The notes beneath the pieces are model-generated. The model was not told the DNA's origin. It ran no database searches and worked only from the letters and a program-made list of their open reading frames with translations. Below, piece after piece: positions 15,889-24,993 of a stretch of DNA of 64,000 bases (position 1 is its first letter; each line of letters opens with the position of its first letter). The stretch is from Leifsonia aquatica H1aii. GTDB lineage: Bacteria > Actinomycetota > Actinomycetes > Actinomycetales > Microbacteriaceae. The stretch spans positions 62,001-126,000 of the forward strand of contig NZ_AYMR01000005.1 in the NCBI RefSeq assembly GCF_000633535.1. Direction: 5' to 3'. Position numbers and translations under genes: made by a program.

Positions 15889-16377
15889 ATGTCGACGAAC
15901 CAGATGGCTCCGCCGGAGCTCTCGACGCTGCCCGGGGCGGCGATCCTGCTCCGCCTCCGGCGCCTGGTGCTCTGCGTGATCGTGGCCGCACTGGTCTATG
16001 CGCTGATGACCCAGGGATCGCGTGGCTACTGCGCCGACCTGGGGGAGGTGGAGAGTCCGAGCGGGGACGGATCGGTCTCCGCCGTGAGTTCCTGCGTCTC
16101 CCTCGACCTGCGCCCGAGCCCGCTGGTGTTCATCGCGCTGGCGGTGGTCGTGTTCGCGGCCATGGGACGCGTGCTGCGGTCGGCTCTGACCGTCCCGCGA
16201 GCGATCCAGATCATCGATCGGGCCGCGATCGTCGCCGTGTCGGTCGCGGCACTGTCGTGGCTGATCAGCGTCGTGTGGTTCGCCCTCATCCCGATCGAGA
16301 CCTGGAACGGCGGCGGTTCGTTCTGGTTCCCTTTCCCGTTCGGGGCCGTGGACCTCAGTTCGAGCACCACCGGCTGA
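15889..16377 (+). CDS. Small membrane protein, three or four helices, unknown function
   Basis: A 162-residue protein not assigned to a family. Hydrophobic helices lie at about residues 24-42, 78-96 and 108-132, with a loop of around 30 residues between the first two that carries two cysteines (YCAD and SSCVS) and could form an extracellular disulfide. The layout resembles DUF2975-type membrane proteins, but I would not insist. The ATG at 15889 follows a GAGGGGG run. It is divergent from the pentapeptide gene and followed by the aldo/keto reductase gene after 102 bp. Confidence 0.65.
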   Translation: MSTNQMAPPELSTLPGAAILLRLRRLVLCVIVAALVYALMTQGSRGYCADLGEVESPSGDGSVSAVSSCVSLDLRPSPLVFIALAVVVFAAMGRVLRSALTVPRAIQIIDRAAIVAVSVAALSWLISVVWFALIPIETWNGGGSFWFPFPFGAVDLSSSTTG

Positions 16378-16479
16378 CGCGCGGCGTCATCTGTGCGCCC
16401 TTTCACCGTCCTCCGGAATTTCGTCCGGGCTGGCGCGTTACGGTCAGCAGACCGACACGACACGACCACGGAGATCCCC

Positions 16480-17436
16480 ATGACTGCATCCCGCCGCCGC
16501 ATCGGCGCCTCTGACCTCGACGTCTTCCCGCTCTCGCTCGGCGGCAACGTCTTCGGCTGGACCGCCGACCGCGACACCTCGTTCGCTGTGCTGGACGCGT
16601 ACACCGCCGCCGGCGGCAACTTCGTCGACACGGCGGACGGCTACTCGGCCTGGGTCCCGGGGAACACCGGGGGCGACTCGGAGCGCATCCTGGGCCAGTG
16701 GTTCGATGCCCGCGGCAACCGCGAGGACGTCGTGCTCGCGACCAAGGTGAGCCAGCACCCCGACTTCAAGGGACTCGCGGCCGACAACATCCGTCGCGCC
16801 GCCGACGCGTCCCTCGAGCGTCTCGGCAGCGAGTACATCGACCTCTACTACGCCCACTTCGACGACGAGACGGTGCCGCTGGAGGAGACCGTCGCCGCGC
16901 TCTCCGGACTCGTCGACGCGGGCAAGGTCCGCTACATCGGCATCTCGAACTACAGCCCCGAGCGCATCGAGGAGTGGTTCCGTATCACCGAGGCGGAGGG
17001 CCTGCACCGTGCCGTCGCGCTGCAGCCGCACTACAACCTGGTCGAGCGCTCCTACGAGCAGACGTACCGCCCGATCGCGGAGCGGGAGAACCTCGGCGTC
17101 TTCCCGTACTTCGCACTCGCCGCCGGCTTCCTCACCGGCAAGTACCGCGACGGTGTGACCGTCGACAGCGCCCGCGCCGCCGGTGCGGCGAAGTATCTCG
17201 ACGAGACCGGTCGCGCCGTGCTGACCGCCCTCGACGAGGTCGCCGCCGCTCACGACGTGTCGGTCGCCTCCGTCGCGCTGGCGTGGCTCGCCGCCCAGCC
17301 GACGGTGACCGCGCCGATCGCCAGCGCGCGCACGCTCGATCAGCTCCCCGACCTGCTCGCGTCGGTCTCCCTCGAGCTGACGGCGGACGAACTCGACGCC
17401 CTCGACGGGGCGTCCCAGGCGGCCCGGGCCGCCTGA
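16480..17436 (+). CDS. Aldo/keto reductase
   Basis: A 318-residue NADPH-dependent TIM-barrel oxidoreductase. Family blocks are present: GGNVFGWTAD near the start, the catalytic Asp/Tyr segment FVDTADGYS, the lysine in VLATKVSQ, and the ISNYSPERIEEW helix; the C-terminal region (TVTAPIASARTLDQL) supplies the cofactor's phosphate site. It reduces aldehydes or ketones; the physiological substrate is unknown. The ATG at 16480 has GAGATCC upstream, a weak ribosome site. Nothing in the neighbourhood indicates a pathway. Confidence 0.92.
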   Translation: MTASRRRIGASDLDVFPLSLGGNVFGWTADRDTSFAVLDAYTAAGGNFVDTADGYSAWVPGNTGGDSERILGQWFDARGNREDVVLATKVSQHPDFKGLAADNIRRAADASLERLGSEYIDLYYAHFDDETVPLEETVAALSGLVDAGKVRYIGISNYSPERIEEWFRITEAEGLHRAVALQPHYNLVERSYEQTYRPIAERENLGVFPYFALAAGFLTGKYRDGVTVDSARAAGAAKYLDETGRAVLTALDEVAAAHDVSVASVALAWLAAQPTVTAPIASARTLDQLPDLLASVSLELTADELDALDGASQAARAA

Positions 17437-17544
17437 CCGGTCCGGGCGTCAGTCGCGTCCACGGTGGTCGGAAGCACCCCCGCGGTGATGGTATCCTCGT
17501 ACGGTTGCCAAAATCGTTCGGGCCTTCCGGCCAGGACCGGCTTC

Positions 17545-17616
<72 letters not shown>

Positions 17617-17645
17617 CCGTCTCCCCGTCACGCGGTGGAGGCTGC

Positions 17646-17719
17646 GGCGGGGTAGCTCAGGTGGTTAGAGCACACGGCTCATAATCGTGGTGTCGCGGGT
17701 TCGAGTCCCGCCCTCGCTA
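17646..17719 (+). tRNA. tRNA-Met (CAT), elongator type
   Basis: A 74-nt tRNA with acceptor GGCGGGG paired with CCTCGCT through two G-U pairs, D-arm TAGCTCAGGTGGTTAGAGCA, anticodon loop CTCATAA with CAT at 17680-17682, and T-arm GCGGGTTCGAGTCCCGC. The first acceptor pair is not the C-A mismatch of initiators, so it is an elongator Met tRNA (or a tRNA-Ile whose C34 becomes lysidine, which cannot be excluded). Confidence 0.9.
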
Positions 17720-17727
17720 CAGACACA

Positions 17728-17765
17728 GACGAAACGGCAGTCCGAAAACGGACTGCCGTTCGTCG
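17728..17765 (+). terminator. Hairpin terminator after tRNA-Met
   Basis: AACGGCAGTCCG (17733-17744) pairs perfectly with CGGACTGCCGTT (17749-17760) over an AAAA loop; the pairing extends outward with GACGA/TCGTC around a one-base bulge. It follows the tRNA by 13 bp. Confidence 0.8.
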
Positions 17766-17812
17766 TTGCCGGCCATGTGACGGCGCCGCCGGATCGCCCC
17801 GTCGAGCGGTGG

Positions 17813-18553
17813 CTACTTCAGCGCCTGCCGGATCGTCTTCGCGTCGGACTTCGCCTTCGTGAGTGCCGTGCGGGCCGCGGTGATGGCGGCCTTCTCGGAG
17901 GCCAGCACCGAGTGGTTGGCGTTGTAGGCGGACGGGGTGACGGCGAGGGCCGCGGAGTCGACCCCGCCGGCGTCGTGCGCGGCGGTCTTCGTCTGCGAGC
18001 TCATGTCGCTGAGGTCGGCCTGCAGCGCCGCGGTCGACTTCGCCTTGTCCTTGCCGGAGAGGAGTCCGGCCAGCGTCGACTGCTCCTTCGTGAGCGTGGT
18101 GGTCGTAGAGCTCGTGATCCGGTCGGAGTCGGAGGCGAGCCGTGCCTGCGGGAGGGCGACGGCGAGGACGCGGTAGGTGTCGAAGACGGCCTTGAGGTCG
18201 GTCTGCGCCTGGCCGACCGTGGTGTCGGCGGCGATGCGCGCGGCCGACGACTTCATGGCTGCGAGGTCGGCGTTGAGGGTGCCGAGGATGGTGGAGCGAT
18301 CGCTGGAGGAGAGGCTCTTGTCCGCGGTGACCTTCGTGATCGCGGCGGAGAGCTTGTTCTCGCGGTCGGTCGTCGCCTTGGCGCCGGCTGCCTGCACCTG
18401 GGCGAGCGTCTTGGGCGCGTGGGCGGCGGAGCTCGCGGTGGGAGCAGGCGACGGGGTCGAGGTGGTGTCGGCGAAGGCCGGGACGGCGAGGAGGGAGAGG
18501 CACGCGACACCGGCCGAAGCGACGGTGGCGAGTGCGAGGGAACGGGCGGTCAT
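17813..18553 (-). CDS. Secreted Ala/Lys-rich helical protein
   Basis: A 246-residue protein with a clear signal peptide (residues 1-29, ending PAFA before DTTSTP), a short Pro/Ser/Thr linker, and a long Ala/Lys/Asp/Ser-rich region that should be nearly all alpha helix, with heptad-like spacing typical of coiled coils. Cysteine is absent from the mature part. No catalytic motif is seen, and I do not recognise a family; related Ala-rich secreted proteins are common in actinobacteria. The gene stands alone, with its 3' end facing the tRNA terminator. Confidence 0.75.
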   Translation of the reverse strand: MTARSLALATVASAGVACLSLLAVPAFADTTSTPSPAPTASSAAHAPKTLAQVQAAGAKATTDRENKLSAAITKVTADKSLSSSDRSTILGTLNADLAAMKSSAARIAADTTVGQAQTDLKAVFDTYRVLAVALPQARLASDSDRITSSTTTTLTKEQSTLAGLLSGKDKAKSTAALQADLSDMSSQTKTAAHDAGGVDSAALAVTPSAYNANHSVLASEKAAITAARTALTKAKSDAKTIRQALK

Positions 18554-18678
18554 GGGGACTCCTTTTCGGGGCGCGGGTGCCGGAGGACGTACCGACATCC
18601 AGCAGCCTGCGTCAGCCATGTTCGGGCGAGGTAAACCGTGCGTTCGCGTCCGGTACGGCCGCGTCGTGCCGATGCGCC

Positions 18679-20283
18679 TCAGGTGAAGCTCAGCACCTCG
18701 TCGCCCCACCCCGCCCGGATCCCGGCGTCGAGGTCGTCCACGATCGCATCGTGCCGGTCGATGACGAGCGTCGCACGCGCGGCGGCGGGGTCGTACGCCG
18801 GCCAGCCGCCACCGTCGGCGACGATGTCCGGTGCGCCTCCGCAGGCGAAGGCCAGCCAGCGTGCCTGCAGGCGTGCCGAGAGGGCGCGACCGGTCGCGCG
18901 GCCGCCGAGTCTGAAGGTGATGTCCTTCGGCCCGCCGTCCAGGTTCCCCCAGACGTACGGCAGCTCGGTGGCGTGGGTGGCCCCGATCCCGAGCAGCTTG
19001 AGCATGGGGGTGGCGTAGTCGAAGCGGTAGAGCCACACCGGGGCGATCGCGGCGTGACCCTCTGCGGCCCACACCGTCGGCATCCGGAAGCCGATGTCAC
19101 GCGCGACGGCGAGGCCGACCGCGTGCGCGCGCAGGCCCTCGTAGGCGTCGAGGACCTGCTCCCGGGAGGGGATCTCCACGTCGGGGTTCTCCTCGGCGAT
19201 CCGGGCGACCATCGCGGTGAGCTTGTCATCCGTGATCGGGATCAACGGCGACTTCATGAACTTGAAGAGGGCGGCTTCGTCCTTGTTGGTGCCGATGATC
19301 AGGGGGACGGGGTGCCCGCGGCCGTCGCGCAGCACGGTGATCGGATGCTCGGGGAGGATGTCGCCGTCGACCACCGGGGCGAATGCGAGGGTGCCGGGCT
19401 CCTCGGACGGGACCGCCGCGTAGACAATGGCGGCCGCGTCCACGATCGCATCGGCGGGCAGCTCGCGCATCCGCCGGATGTCGCCGTCGGCGATGTCCAG
19501 CTGGCGGAGCATCCGGGTGGCGACGGCGCGGGAGCGCTCGGTCCCGTACATCGACGACACCGGCGAGCTCTCCGCGATGGCCCGGTGGAAGAGACCGGCC
19601 GCGGACGGCGTGGCCAGCAGGGAGGTCACCAGGCCGCCTCCCGCGGACTCGCCGAAGACCGTGACGTGCTCGGGATCGCCGCCGAACGCGCCGATGTTCT
19701 GCCGGACCCATTCGAGCGCGAGCAGGACGTCGCGCAGGGCGAGGTTGGAGTCGAACCGCTCCTCCTCGGTCGCGTACGAGGTGAGGTCGAGGAACCCCAG
19801 AGCGCCCACCCGGTAGTTGACCGTCACCAGCACCACCTCGCCGGTGGAGACGAAGGCGGAGCCGTCGAACAGCGGCTGGCTGGAGGCCCCGAAGGTGTAG
19901 GCGCCGCCGTGCAGCCACACCATCACCGGGAGCGGCTCGGCGGCATCGGCGGCCGAGCGCCAGACGTTGAGCCGGAGGCAGTCCTCGTCCATCACCGCGT
20001 CCGGTCCGAGCGGCACCGCCGGGTTGCGGAGCTGCGGCGACACGGGGCCGTACGCGGTCGCGTCGGCGACGCCGTCCCACGGGGCGGCCGGTCGCGGTGC
20101 ACGCCAGCGGAGTGGGCCGACCGGGGCCTCGGCGTAGCGGATCCCCTTCCAGGACAGGGTCGTGCCCGTCCGCCCGCCGCGCACGACGCCGGCGCGCGTG
20201 GCGACGAGGGTGTCCGTGTCGTCGGCGGTCGTGTCGTCGGCGGCCGTGGCGTCGGCGGCCGTGTGGCTGGAGTCCTGGGTCAT
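18679..20283 (-). CDS. Type B carboxylesterase
   Basis: A 534-residue esterase of the carboxylesterase/cholinesterase family. Hallmarks are KGIRYAEAPVGPLRW, EDCLRLNVW, the oxyanion loop WLHGGAYTFG and the nucleophile FGESAGG. It hydrolyses carboxylic esters in the cytosol, since no signal peptide is present. The first 25 residues are a degenerate repeat (AADATAADDTTADDTD) coded by GTCGTCGGCGG-type units around 20215-20270 and are unlikely to be part of the fold, so translation could begin later. The downstream stop lies 126 bp from the secreted helical protein's start. Confidence 0.9.
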   Translation of the reverse strand: MTQDSSHTAADATAADDTTADDTDTLVATRAGVVRGGRTGTTLSWKGIRYAEAPVGPLRWRAPRPAAPWDGVADATAYGPVSPQLRNPAVPLGPDAVMDEDCLRLNVWRSAADAAEPLPVMVWLHGGAYTFGASSQPLFDGSAFVSTGEVVLVTVNYRVGALGFLDLTSYATEEERFDSNLALRDVLLALEWVRQNIGAFGGDPEHVTVFGESAGGGLVTSLLATPSAAGLFHRAIAESSPVSSMYGTERSRAVATRMLRQLDIADGDIRRMRELPADAIVDAAAIVYAAVPSEEPGTLAFAPVVDGDILPEHPITVLRDGRGHPVPLIIGTNKDEAALFKFMKSPLIPITDDKLTAMVARIAEENPDVEIPSREQVLDAYEGLRAHAVGLAVARDIGFRMPTVWAAEGHAAIAPVWLYRFDYATPMLKLLGIGATHATELPYVWGNLDGGPKDITFRLGGRATGRALSARLQARWLAFACGGAPDIVADGGGWPAYDPAAARATLVIDRHDAIVDDLDAGIRAGWGDEVLSFT

Positions 20284-20305
20284 GGCATGCTCCGTTCCGC
20301 AGTGA

Positions 20306-20977
20306 TCATCTCGCCAGAGCGGCGACGACGTGGGAGATCTGGACGGCCGCGAGGATTGCGAAGAGGACCGTCATGATGATGGCGTTGTGGGCGATCAGCT
20401 CGGCCTTGAGCCGGGCCAGACCGCTCTCGATGGCTCGCGAACCCGTGGAGGCGAGGAGCGTCGGGAGCAGGATCCCGAGGGAGGCCGCCAGCGCGAAGAC
20501 CGCGCTGAGCAGGACGGCCAGGGCGATGCCCAGGTCAGCCGCTCCGATCAGCGCGCCCGCCTTGAGCTCGAGCGGGATGTTCTTCGCGTTCGTCACGGCC
20601 ATCACGGCGCCGAGGCCGAAGGTCTTCGCGGCCGACATGTCGTCGATCGCCCGCAGCCAGCCCGGGGCGACGGCCGCGCCCGACTTCGGCCGGGTGAGCC
20701 AGCTGGCGATGGCCAGGCCGAGGAAGCCGACCGACAACAGGATGCCGAGCACCAGCACGATGACATCGTCGTTCGCGGAGCCTCCCGCGCCCGCACCGGT
20801 GGTCGTCAACGCGGCGACCACGGTGAACGCGAACGACACGAGGACGGACGCCCCCACGTACGCGAAGCCGTTCACGCGCGCCCGCGGCGAGAGCAGGATG
20901 GCGATGATCGCCGCGATCGGCAGCGGGCTGATGATGATGCCGGCCGCGAGTGGGATCAGCTGTTCCAGGTCGTGCAT
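20306..20977 (-). CDS. GAP family (Sap/SfLAP) membrane protein
   Basis: A 223-residue integral membrane protein with six predicted helices. The first helices carry AAGIIISPLPIAAIIAILLS, and a central hydrophilic stretch precedes the conserved AVTNAKNIPLELKAG block. This matches the GAP (glycopeptidolipid-addressing) family, mycobacterial members of which take part in lipid transport across the membrane, and which is structurally close to LysE exporters. The cargo here is unknown. It lies 22 bp upstream of the esterase gene on the same strand and is probably co-transcribed with it. Confidence 0.8.
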   Translation of the reverse strand: MHDLEQLIPLAAGIIISPLPIAAIIAILLSPRARVNGFAYVGASVLVSFAFTVVAALTTTGAGAGGSANDDVIVLVLGILLSVGFLGLAIASWLTRPKSGAAVAPGWLRAIDDMSAAKTFGLGAVMAVTNAKNIPLELKAGALIGAADLGIALAVLLSAVFALAASLGILLPTLLASTGSRAIESGLARLKAELIAHNAIIMTVLFAILAAVQISHVVAALAR

Positions 20978-21109
20978 GGCGGGCGGCTCCTCCGGGCGGT
21001 CGATGCGGTGCTCACGCTAGGGGAGGCCGGATCGGGCTCTCTCGGGATGGTCGGTATTCGCGACGGAGCACCGCCGCGACGGAGCACCGGCGCGCGAGGG
21101 CGGCGTCGG

Positions 21110-22936
21110 TCAGGGGAGGGCGACCTGGAGGCGGGCGTCGCCCTGCATCGCGGTCAGGCTCACCGAGAGCGACCGCCTCCGGAGCTGTCGCAGACCGTAG
21201 CCGTCCGTCGGGTCAGCGGGGATCGGGCCCGTCGAGCGCACGTCCAGGACCACGCGGCCGGGGCCGGGACGGCTGTCCGTGATCGGTGTCAGCCGCAGAG
21301 CGATCGTCGCGCGGGGCTCCGCCGCGTGCCGCGCGACATTGGTGAGCGCCTCCGACAGGGCGTCGACCGCCAGCGCTCGCCGGGCCGGGTCCGCGTCGAG
21401 CACCTCCCACGCACCGTCGTCGACGTGGAGCGTCAGGTCCAGCGCGTATCGCCAGGCCGCGACGATGCTCTCGACGGCGTCCCGGGCGGACGGCTGGTCG
21501 GTCGGCCGCTCGTCGTCGAGCAGCGCCACGATCCGGGTGATCGCCTCCCGTGCGTCGGAGTCTCGTGCGTCGGAGTCTGAGTCGGAGTCGGATTCGGAGC
21601 CGGAGCCGGAGCCGGAGGCGGGGGACGGGGCGCGGGCGAGCGTGAGCGCGGCGGACACGCACGCGGCCTGCACCTCGACGTGCAGCAGGTGGGCGACGCG
21701 GCGGCGGGCGAGGACGAGACGATTGCGCTCGCGCAGCGCCAGAGCGTAGGCGTCGTCGACCGCGCGCGCCGCGGCGGCCTCGGCCGTGCCGAAGCGGCGC
21801 AGGGCGGCACGGGCGATCGCCACGAGGGAGACGAACAGCGGGTAGGCGAGCACATGCACCACGGGCACGGCGACGACGCCCGTGATCGACAGGATCGCTG
21901 CCGAGCTCCCCGCGATCGCCGCCCCGGTGACGGCTGCGGCGCCGACGAGGACCGCCGTGCGCGATCGTGGCCGCGTCCGCCGCCACAGAACCGTCGCGGC
22001 GGTGTTGCCGGCCGCGGCGACCAGCACCACGGCGAGCAGCGCGACGAGCACAGCGGCCAGGGGGAAGCGACCCGCCGCGAACGGGACCCACAGGCTCGCG
22101 TACGCGATGCCCGTGATCCACACGGGTGCGGGATGCAGTCGGATCGGGCCCAGGCGCCCTCGGGCGGCGGCGCCCGCGGGCGCAGCGGTGGTGGTGGCGG
22201 TGGCGCGGACATCGGGTGCGACCGGCGAGAGCGCGTCGACCGGGGCGACCGGCGCGACCTCCGACTCGTCATGGAGGGCATGGCTGAGGGGGCGGATCAC
22301 CTCCTCGGAGAGCCGCCGGACCGTGGCGGCGGCATCCTCGGGTCCCGCCGTCCTCCCGTGTCCGGCCGACAGGTGGGCGTCGACGGCGCCGCGCACCGTG
22401 GCGAGTGTCTCGCGCGTGAGCTCCGCGACATCCCGATGGTCGCGGGCCCGCTGCTCGGAGAGCGCCTGTCGTACCGTTCGCAGCCGAGCGGTCGCCGCCC
22501 GCTGCCGCCGGGTGGTGGTCACGAGCTGCGCGACGACGGTCAGCAGGACCGTCGCGCCGACCAGGTTGGTCGCGATCCGCGCACCGAGCGGGCCGTCGTA
22601 CAGCGTCGTGCCCGACCAGGCGGCCAGACCCGCGAGGAGCAGGGGGCGCAGCACGCCGATCAGCGCGAGGGAGACGATGACCGCGCCGACCCGGGCCTTC
22701 CGCGAGCGCATCCGGCGCTCGATGCGCGCGCAGAGGAGGCCCGTCACCCCGAGCATCACGTGCACGAGGAGAGCGAACCCGAACCCCAGCAGCCGGCCGC
22801 GGGCGTCCGTCGCCGCGTCATAGCCGCCGAGCACCGTCACCGCGAGGGGGAGGGTGGCCAGCCACGACCACCGGGAGAAGAACTGCCCGCTCCCGGCGAG
22901 ATCGATCCAGGGCCGCAGCACGCCGACTCCGCTCAC
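21110..22936 (-). CDS. Two-component sensor kinase-like protein with a Ser-Asp repeat insert
   Basis: A 608-residue membrane protein. Hydrophobic helices occur in two groups (about residues 25-130 and 275-370). A dimerisation-like helix carries a candidate phospho-accepting His in AHLLHVEVQAACVS, and a C-terminal ATP-binding-like domain begins at LSEALTNVARHAA; its G-boxes are weak (GPIPADPTDGYGLRQLRRR). Between the two lies a low-complexity insert SGSGSGSESDSDSDSDARD, which is odd inside a kinase core. GTG at 22936 overlaps the TGA of the upstream response regulator by 4 bp, so the pair is a translationally coupled two-component system. Signal and targets are unknown. Confidence 0.75.
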   Translation of the reverse strand: MSGVGVLRPWIDLAGSGQFFSRWSWLATLPLAVTVLGGYDAATDARGRLLGFGFALLVHVMLGVTGLLCARIERRMRSRKARVGAVIVSLALIGVLRPLLLAGLAAWSGTTLYDGPLGARIATNLVGATVLLTVVAQLVTTTRRQRAATARLRTVRQALSEQRARDHRDVAELTRETLATVRGAVDAHLSAGHGRTAGPEDAAATVRRLSEEVIRPLSHALHDESEVAPVAPVDALSPVAPDVRATATTTAAPAGAAARGRLGPIRLHPAPVWITGIAYASLWVPFAAGRFPLAAVLVALLAVVLVAAAGNTAATVLWRRTRPRSRTAVLVGAAAVTGAAIAGSSAAILSITGVVAVPVVHVLAYPLFVSLVAIARAALRRFGTAEAAAARAVDDAYALALRERNRLVLARRRVAHLLHVEVQAACVSAALTLARAPSPASGSGSGSESDSDSDSDARDSDAREAITRIVALLDDERPTDQPSARDAVESIVAAWRYALDLTLHVDDGAWEVLDADPARRALAVDALSEALTNVARHAAEPRATIALRLTPITDSRPGPGRVVLDVRSTGPIPADPTDGYGLRQLRRRSLSVSLTAMQGDARLQVALP

Positions 22937-23580
22937 GACGGGTCGGGGTGCCGGTGCCCGAACGTGCTCGTGTACAGCGTGACCGCGAGCACGCGCGGGT
23001 TCGTGTTCGGGCGTGCGGAGAGCCCCAGCCGGTCGAAGGTGCGTGCCACGAGCCGTTCGACAGCGCGGGTGGACCGCCCGGTCCGCCGGGCGATCTCCTC
23101 GTTGGAGTGCCCCTCGACCATCAACGCCAGCACACCCAGCTGGGCTCTGCTCAGGGTCGACAGCGCGTTGCCCGGCGGAGGGGCGACGCTCTCGGCCGCG
23201 CCGTGGCGTGCGGAAGCGTCGACCGCCGCGATGAGCTGCTCCGTCGAGTCGACGGCGTTCTTCGCGATCACGGTGGCGTCGCGCATCACGGTCGCACGCG
23301 GGGCCGCCGCGGGCGGGTAGTTCGTCAGGAACACGATCGGGAGCGCAGGCGCCACCCGGCGGAGGATGGTCGCCAGTTCGGCCCCGTCGGGCCGGGAGCC
23401 CAGATCGATGTCCGTCACGACGACATCCGGATCGAAGGCGCGCGCCGCCGCGAGCGCCGCGGCGGCATCGGCATGGTCGGACACGACGAACCCGGCGTCA
23501 CGGAGTGTGCGAGCGAGCAGGACCCTCACGATCCGCTGGTCCTCGACGAGCAGCACGCGCCGGGTCGGGTCAGCACTCAC
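22933..23580 (-). CDS. LuxR-type response regulator
   Basis: A 215-residue regulator. The receiver domain (residues 8-125) has the acidic pocket VEDQ, the phospho-acceptor Asp57 in VVVTDIDLG, and the lysine in VIAKNAV. The C-terminal LuxR-like helix-turn-helix (about 140-205) reads LSRAQLGVLALMVEGHSNEEIARRTGRS. The last motif differs slightly from the canonical TNKEIA, but the fold is clear. It is the first gene of the pair with the membrane kinase and overlaps it by GTGA. The receiver begins only eight residues in, so the start is well placed. Confidence 0.9.
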   Translation of the reverse strand: MSADPTRRVLLVEDQRIVRVLLARTLRDAGFVVSDHADAAAALAAARAFDPDVVVTDIDLGSRPDGAELATILRRVAPALPIVFLTNYPPAAAPRATVMRDATVIAKNAVDSTEQLIAAVDASARHGAAESVAPPPGNALSTLSRAQLGVLALMVEGHSNEEIARRTGRSTRAVERLVARTFDRLGLSARPNTNPRVLAVTLYTSTFGHRHPDPS

Positions 23581-23702
23581 GGCCTCAGGATAGCGAGCGG
23601 ATCCCCGTCACGGAGCGCAATGCCGCCGTGACGCGCGCGCCGGTCTCCCGTAGGGTCGGTGCGCCCGCCGGCGAAGCACGTCCGGCGCTGAAGGAGAGAT
23701 GG

Positions 23703-24047
23703 ATGAGCGACTACTTCGACCGCGAGGCCGACCGGACCTACACCCGGGTCTACAAGAACGAGACCCCCGACATCCTGAAGGCGTTCGCCGCCTTCGACGA
23801 GACGGTCTTCGCCTCGGAGGGCCGCGCCATCCCACTGAAGTTCCGGGAGCTCATCGCGGTCGCGGTGGGCATCACGACGCAGTGCGTGTACTGCATCGAC
23901 ACGCATTCGCAGCGGGCCGTCGCCGCCGGGGCGACCGAGCAGGAGCTGGCGGAGGCCGCCTGGGTCGCAACGGCCATCCGGGCGGGCGGTGGCTTCGCCC
24001 ACGGCCGCCTGGCGTTCAAGTTCGGCGAGGCCGCCCACTCCCACTGA
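23703..24047 (+). CDS. Carboxymuconolactone decarboxylase/AhpD-like protein
   Basis: A 114-residue all-helical protein with the redox motif CVYCIDTHSQRAVAAGAT, where CxxC and the following His match AhpD-type hydroperoxidase components; the later AAWVATAIRAGGGFAHG is also family-typical. It may reduce peroxides with a thiol donor or act in an unrelated decarboxylation; the CxxC speaks for the redox role. The ATG at 23703 follows a strong AAGGAGAG, with a competing out-of-frame ATG just ahead. It stands as a single gene. Confidence 0.87.
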   Translation: MSDYFDREADRTYTRVYKNETPDILKAFAAFDETVFASEGRAIPLKFRELIAVAVGITTQCVYCIDTHSQRAVAAGATEQELAEAAWVATAIRAGGGFAHGRLAFKFGEAAHSH

Positions 24048-24141
24048 CCTCACCCCTGGCATCCAGCTGTCGCGACGCGCCGTCCGCGCTCCGGACCAGG
24101 CGGCGTGTCGTGACCACTGGATGGTCGGGTGGGTTGAGGGG

Positions 24142-24528
24142 TCAGCGGGCGGAGAGGGGCGCGAAGAGGTTGACCAGGTTGCCCTCGGGGTCGGTGATCA
24201 GCAGCGACCGGTTGCCCCAGGGCATGTCGCTCGGCTCCAGCACGATCGGGACGCCGGCCGCGCGCAGTGCCGCGAACGCCGCATCCACGTCGTCAGGACC
24301 GTCGACGCGGAAGTCCAGGCAGACGGAGTGGTTGGCGCCGGCCCGCATCCCGCTGTCGCCCATCGCAGCCACGGTCTGCGTGCTCGCGATGGCGAGGGTG
24401 CCCGATGGCGTCCTCAGCTCCGCGAAGAGGGGGTGGATGCGCTCGGCGGCGACACCGGTCACCTGCTCGTAGAACGCGACCGTCCCGTCGACGTCATCGG
24501 TGAAGATGCGGGTCGCTGCGAGGTTCAT
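24142..24528 (-). CDS. VOC (glyoxalase-fold) protein
   Basis: A 128-residue protein of the vicinal oxygen chelate superfamily with two beta-alpha-beta-beta-beta halves. The first is RIFTDDVDGTVAFYEQVTG, the second ends in GNRSLLITDPEGNLVNLF. Superfamily metal ligands are partly recognisable (the DPEGN glutamate). Members are dioxygenases, glyoxalases or antibiotic-binding resistance proteins; no substrate can be assigned. I prefer the ATG at 24528 with GAAAGGA upstream over an ATG six codons earlier. Confidence 0.85.
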   Translation of the reverse strand: MNLAATRIFTDDVDGTVAFYEQVTGVAAERIHPLFAELRTPSGTLAIASTQTVAAMGDSGMRAGANHSVCLDFRVDGPDDVDAAFAALRAAGVPIVLEPSDMPWGNRSLLITDPEGNLVNLFAPLSAR

Positions 24529-24630
24529 GCGGGTCGGTCCTTTCATCGGGGAGCGCCGCCTCGGCGCCCGATCTCGACGCTAGGCCGCCTTGCGGTCAGC
24601 TCCCGGCCGCAATAGCGGTCGGGACGTGGA

Positions 24631-24927
24631 TCAGACGGCCGCCGTCCGGATCCTGACCTCGCGCTCCATGCGCTTCTCGTGCCGCTGCCGCCCCTTCACG
24701 GCCTCGGCCTCGCGGCTCTTCGGCGGCGCGTTCGTCACCAGCTGGTCGAGCATCCGCCGGGTGGCCTGCGCGATCTCGTCGATCGCCTGGTCGAACGCCG
24801 GGGTGTTCGCGCGCGAGGGATGCGTCGACCCGCTGACCTTGCGGACGAACTGGAGGGCGGCCTCCCGCACCTCGTCGTCGGTCGTCGGCGGCTCGAAGTT
24901 GTGGAGGCAGCGGATGTTGCGGCACAT
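24631..24927 (-). CDS. DUF2277 family protein
   Basis: A 98-residue protein starting MCRNIRCLHNFEPPTTDDEV, which is the invariant beginning of the DUF2277 family, and continuing with REAALQFVRKVSG and a basic C-terminus. Family members are small helical proteins of unknown role, found across actinobacteria and proteobacteria. It lies upstream of the VOC gene on the same strand (103 bp apart) and downstream of an SRPBCC gene, possibly one transcript. Confidence 0.87.
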   Translation of the reverse strand: MCRNIRCLHNFEPPTTDDEVREAALQFVRKVSGSTHPSRANTPAFDQAIDEIAQATRRMLDQLVTNAPPKSREAEAVKGRQRHEKRMEREVRIRTAAV

Positions 24928-24993
24928 GCGGCGACGATAGTCCCGATCGTCGCTCGGCGCAGCCCTCCCCGCGTCGGAATGCCGGCGGCCGGC

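Noticed and set aside
20215-20283. Functional N-terminal repeat of the esterase
   Set aside because: The AADATAADDT-like segment is encoded by simple GC-rich repeats and lies before the conserved fold; it looks like slippage rather than a domain.
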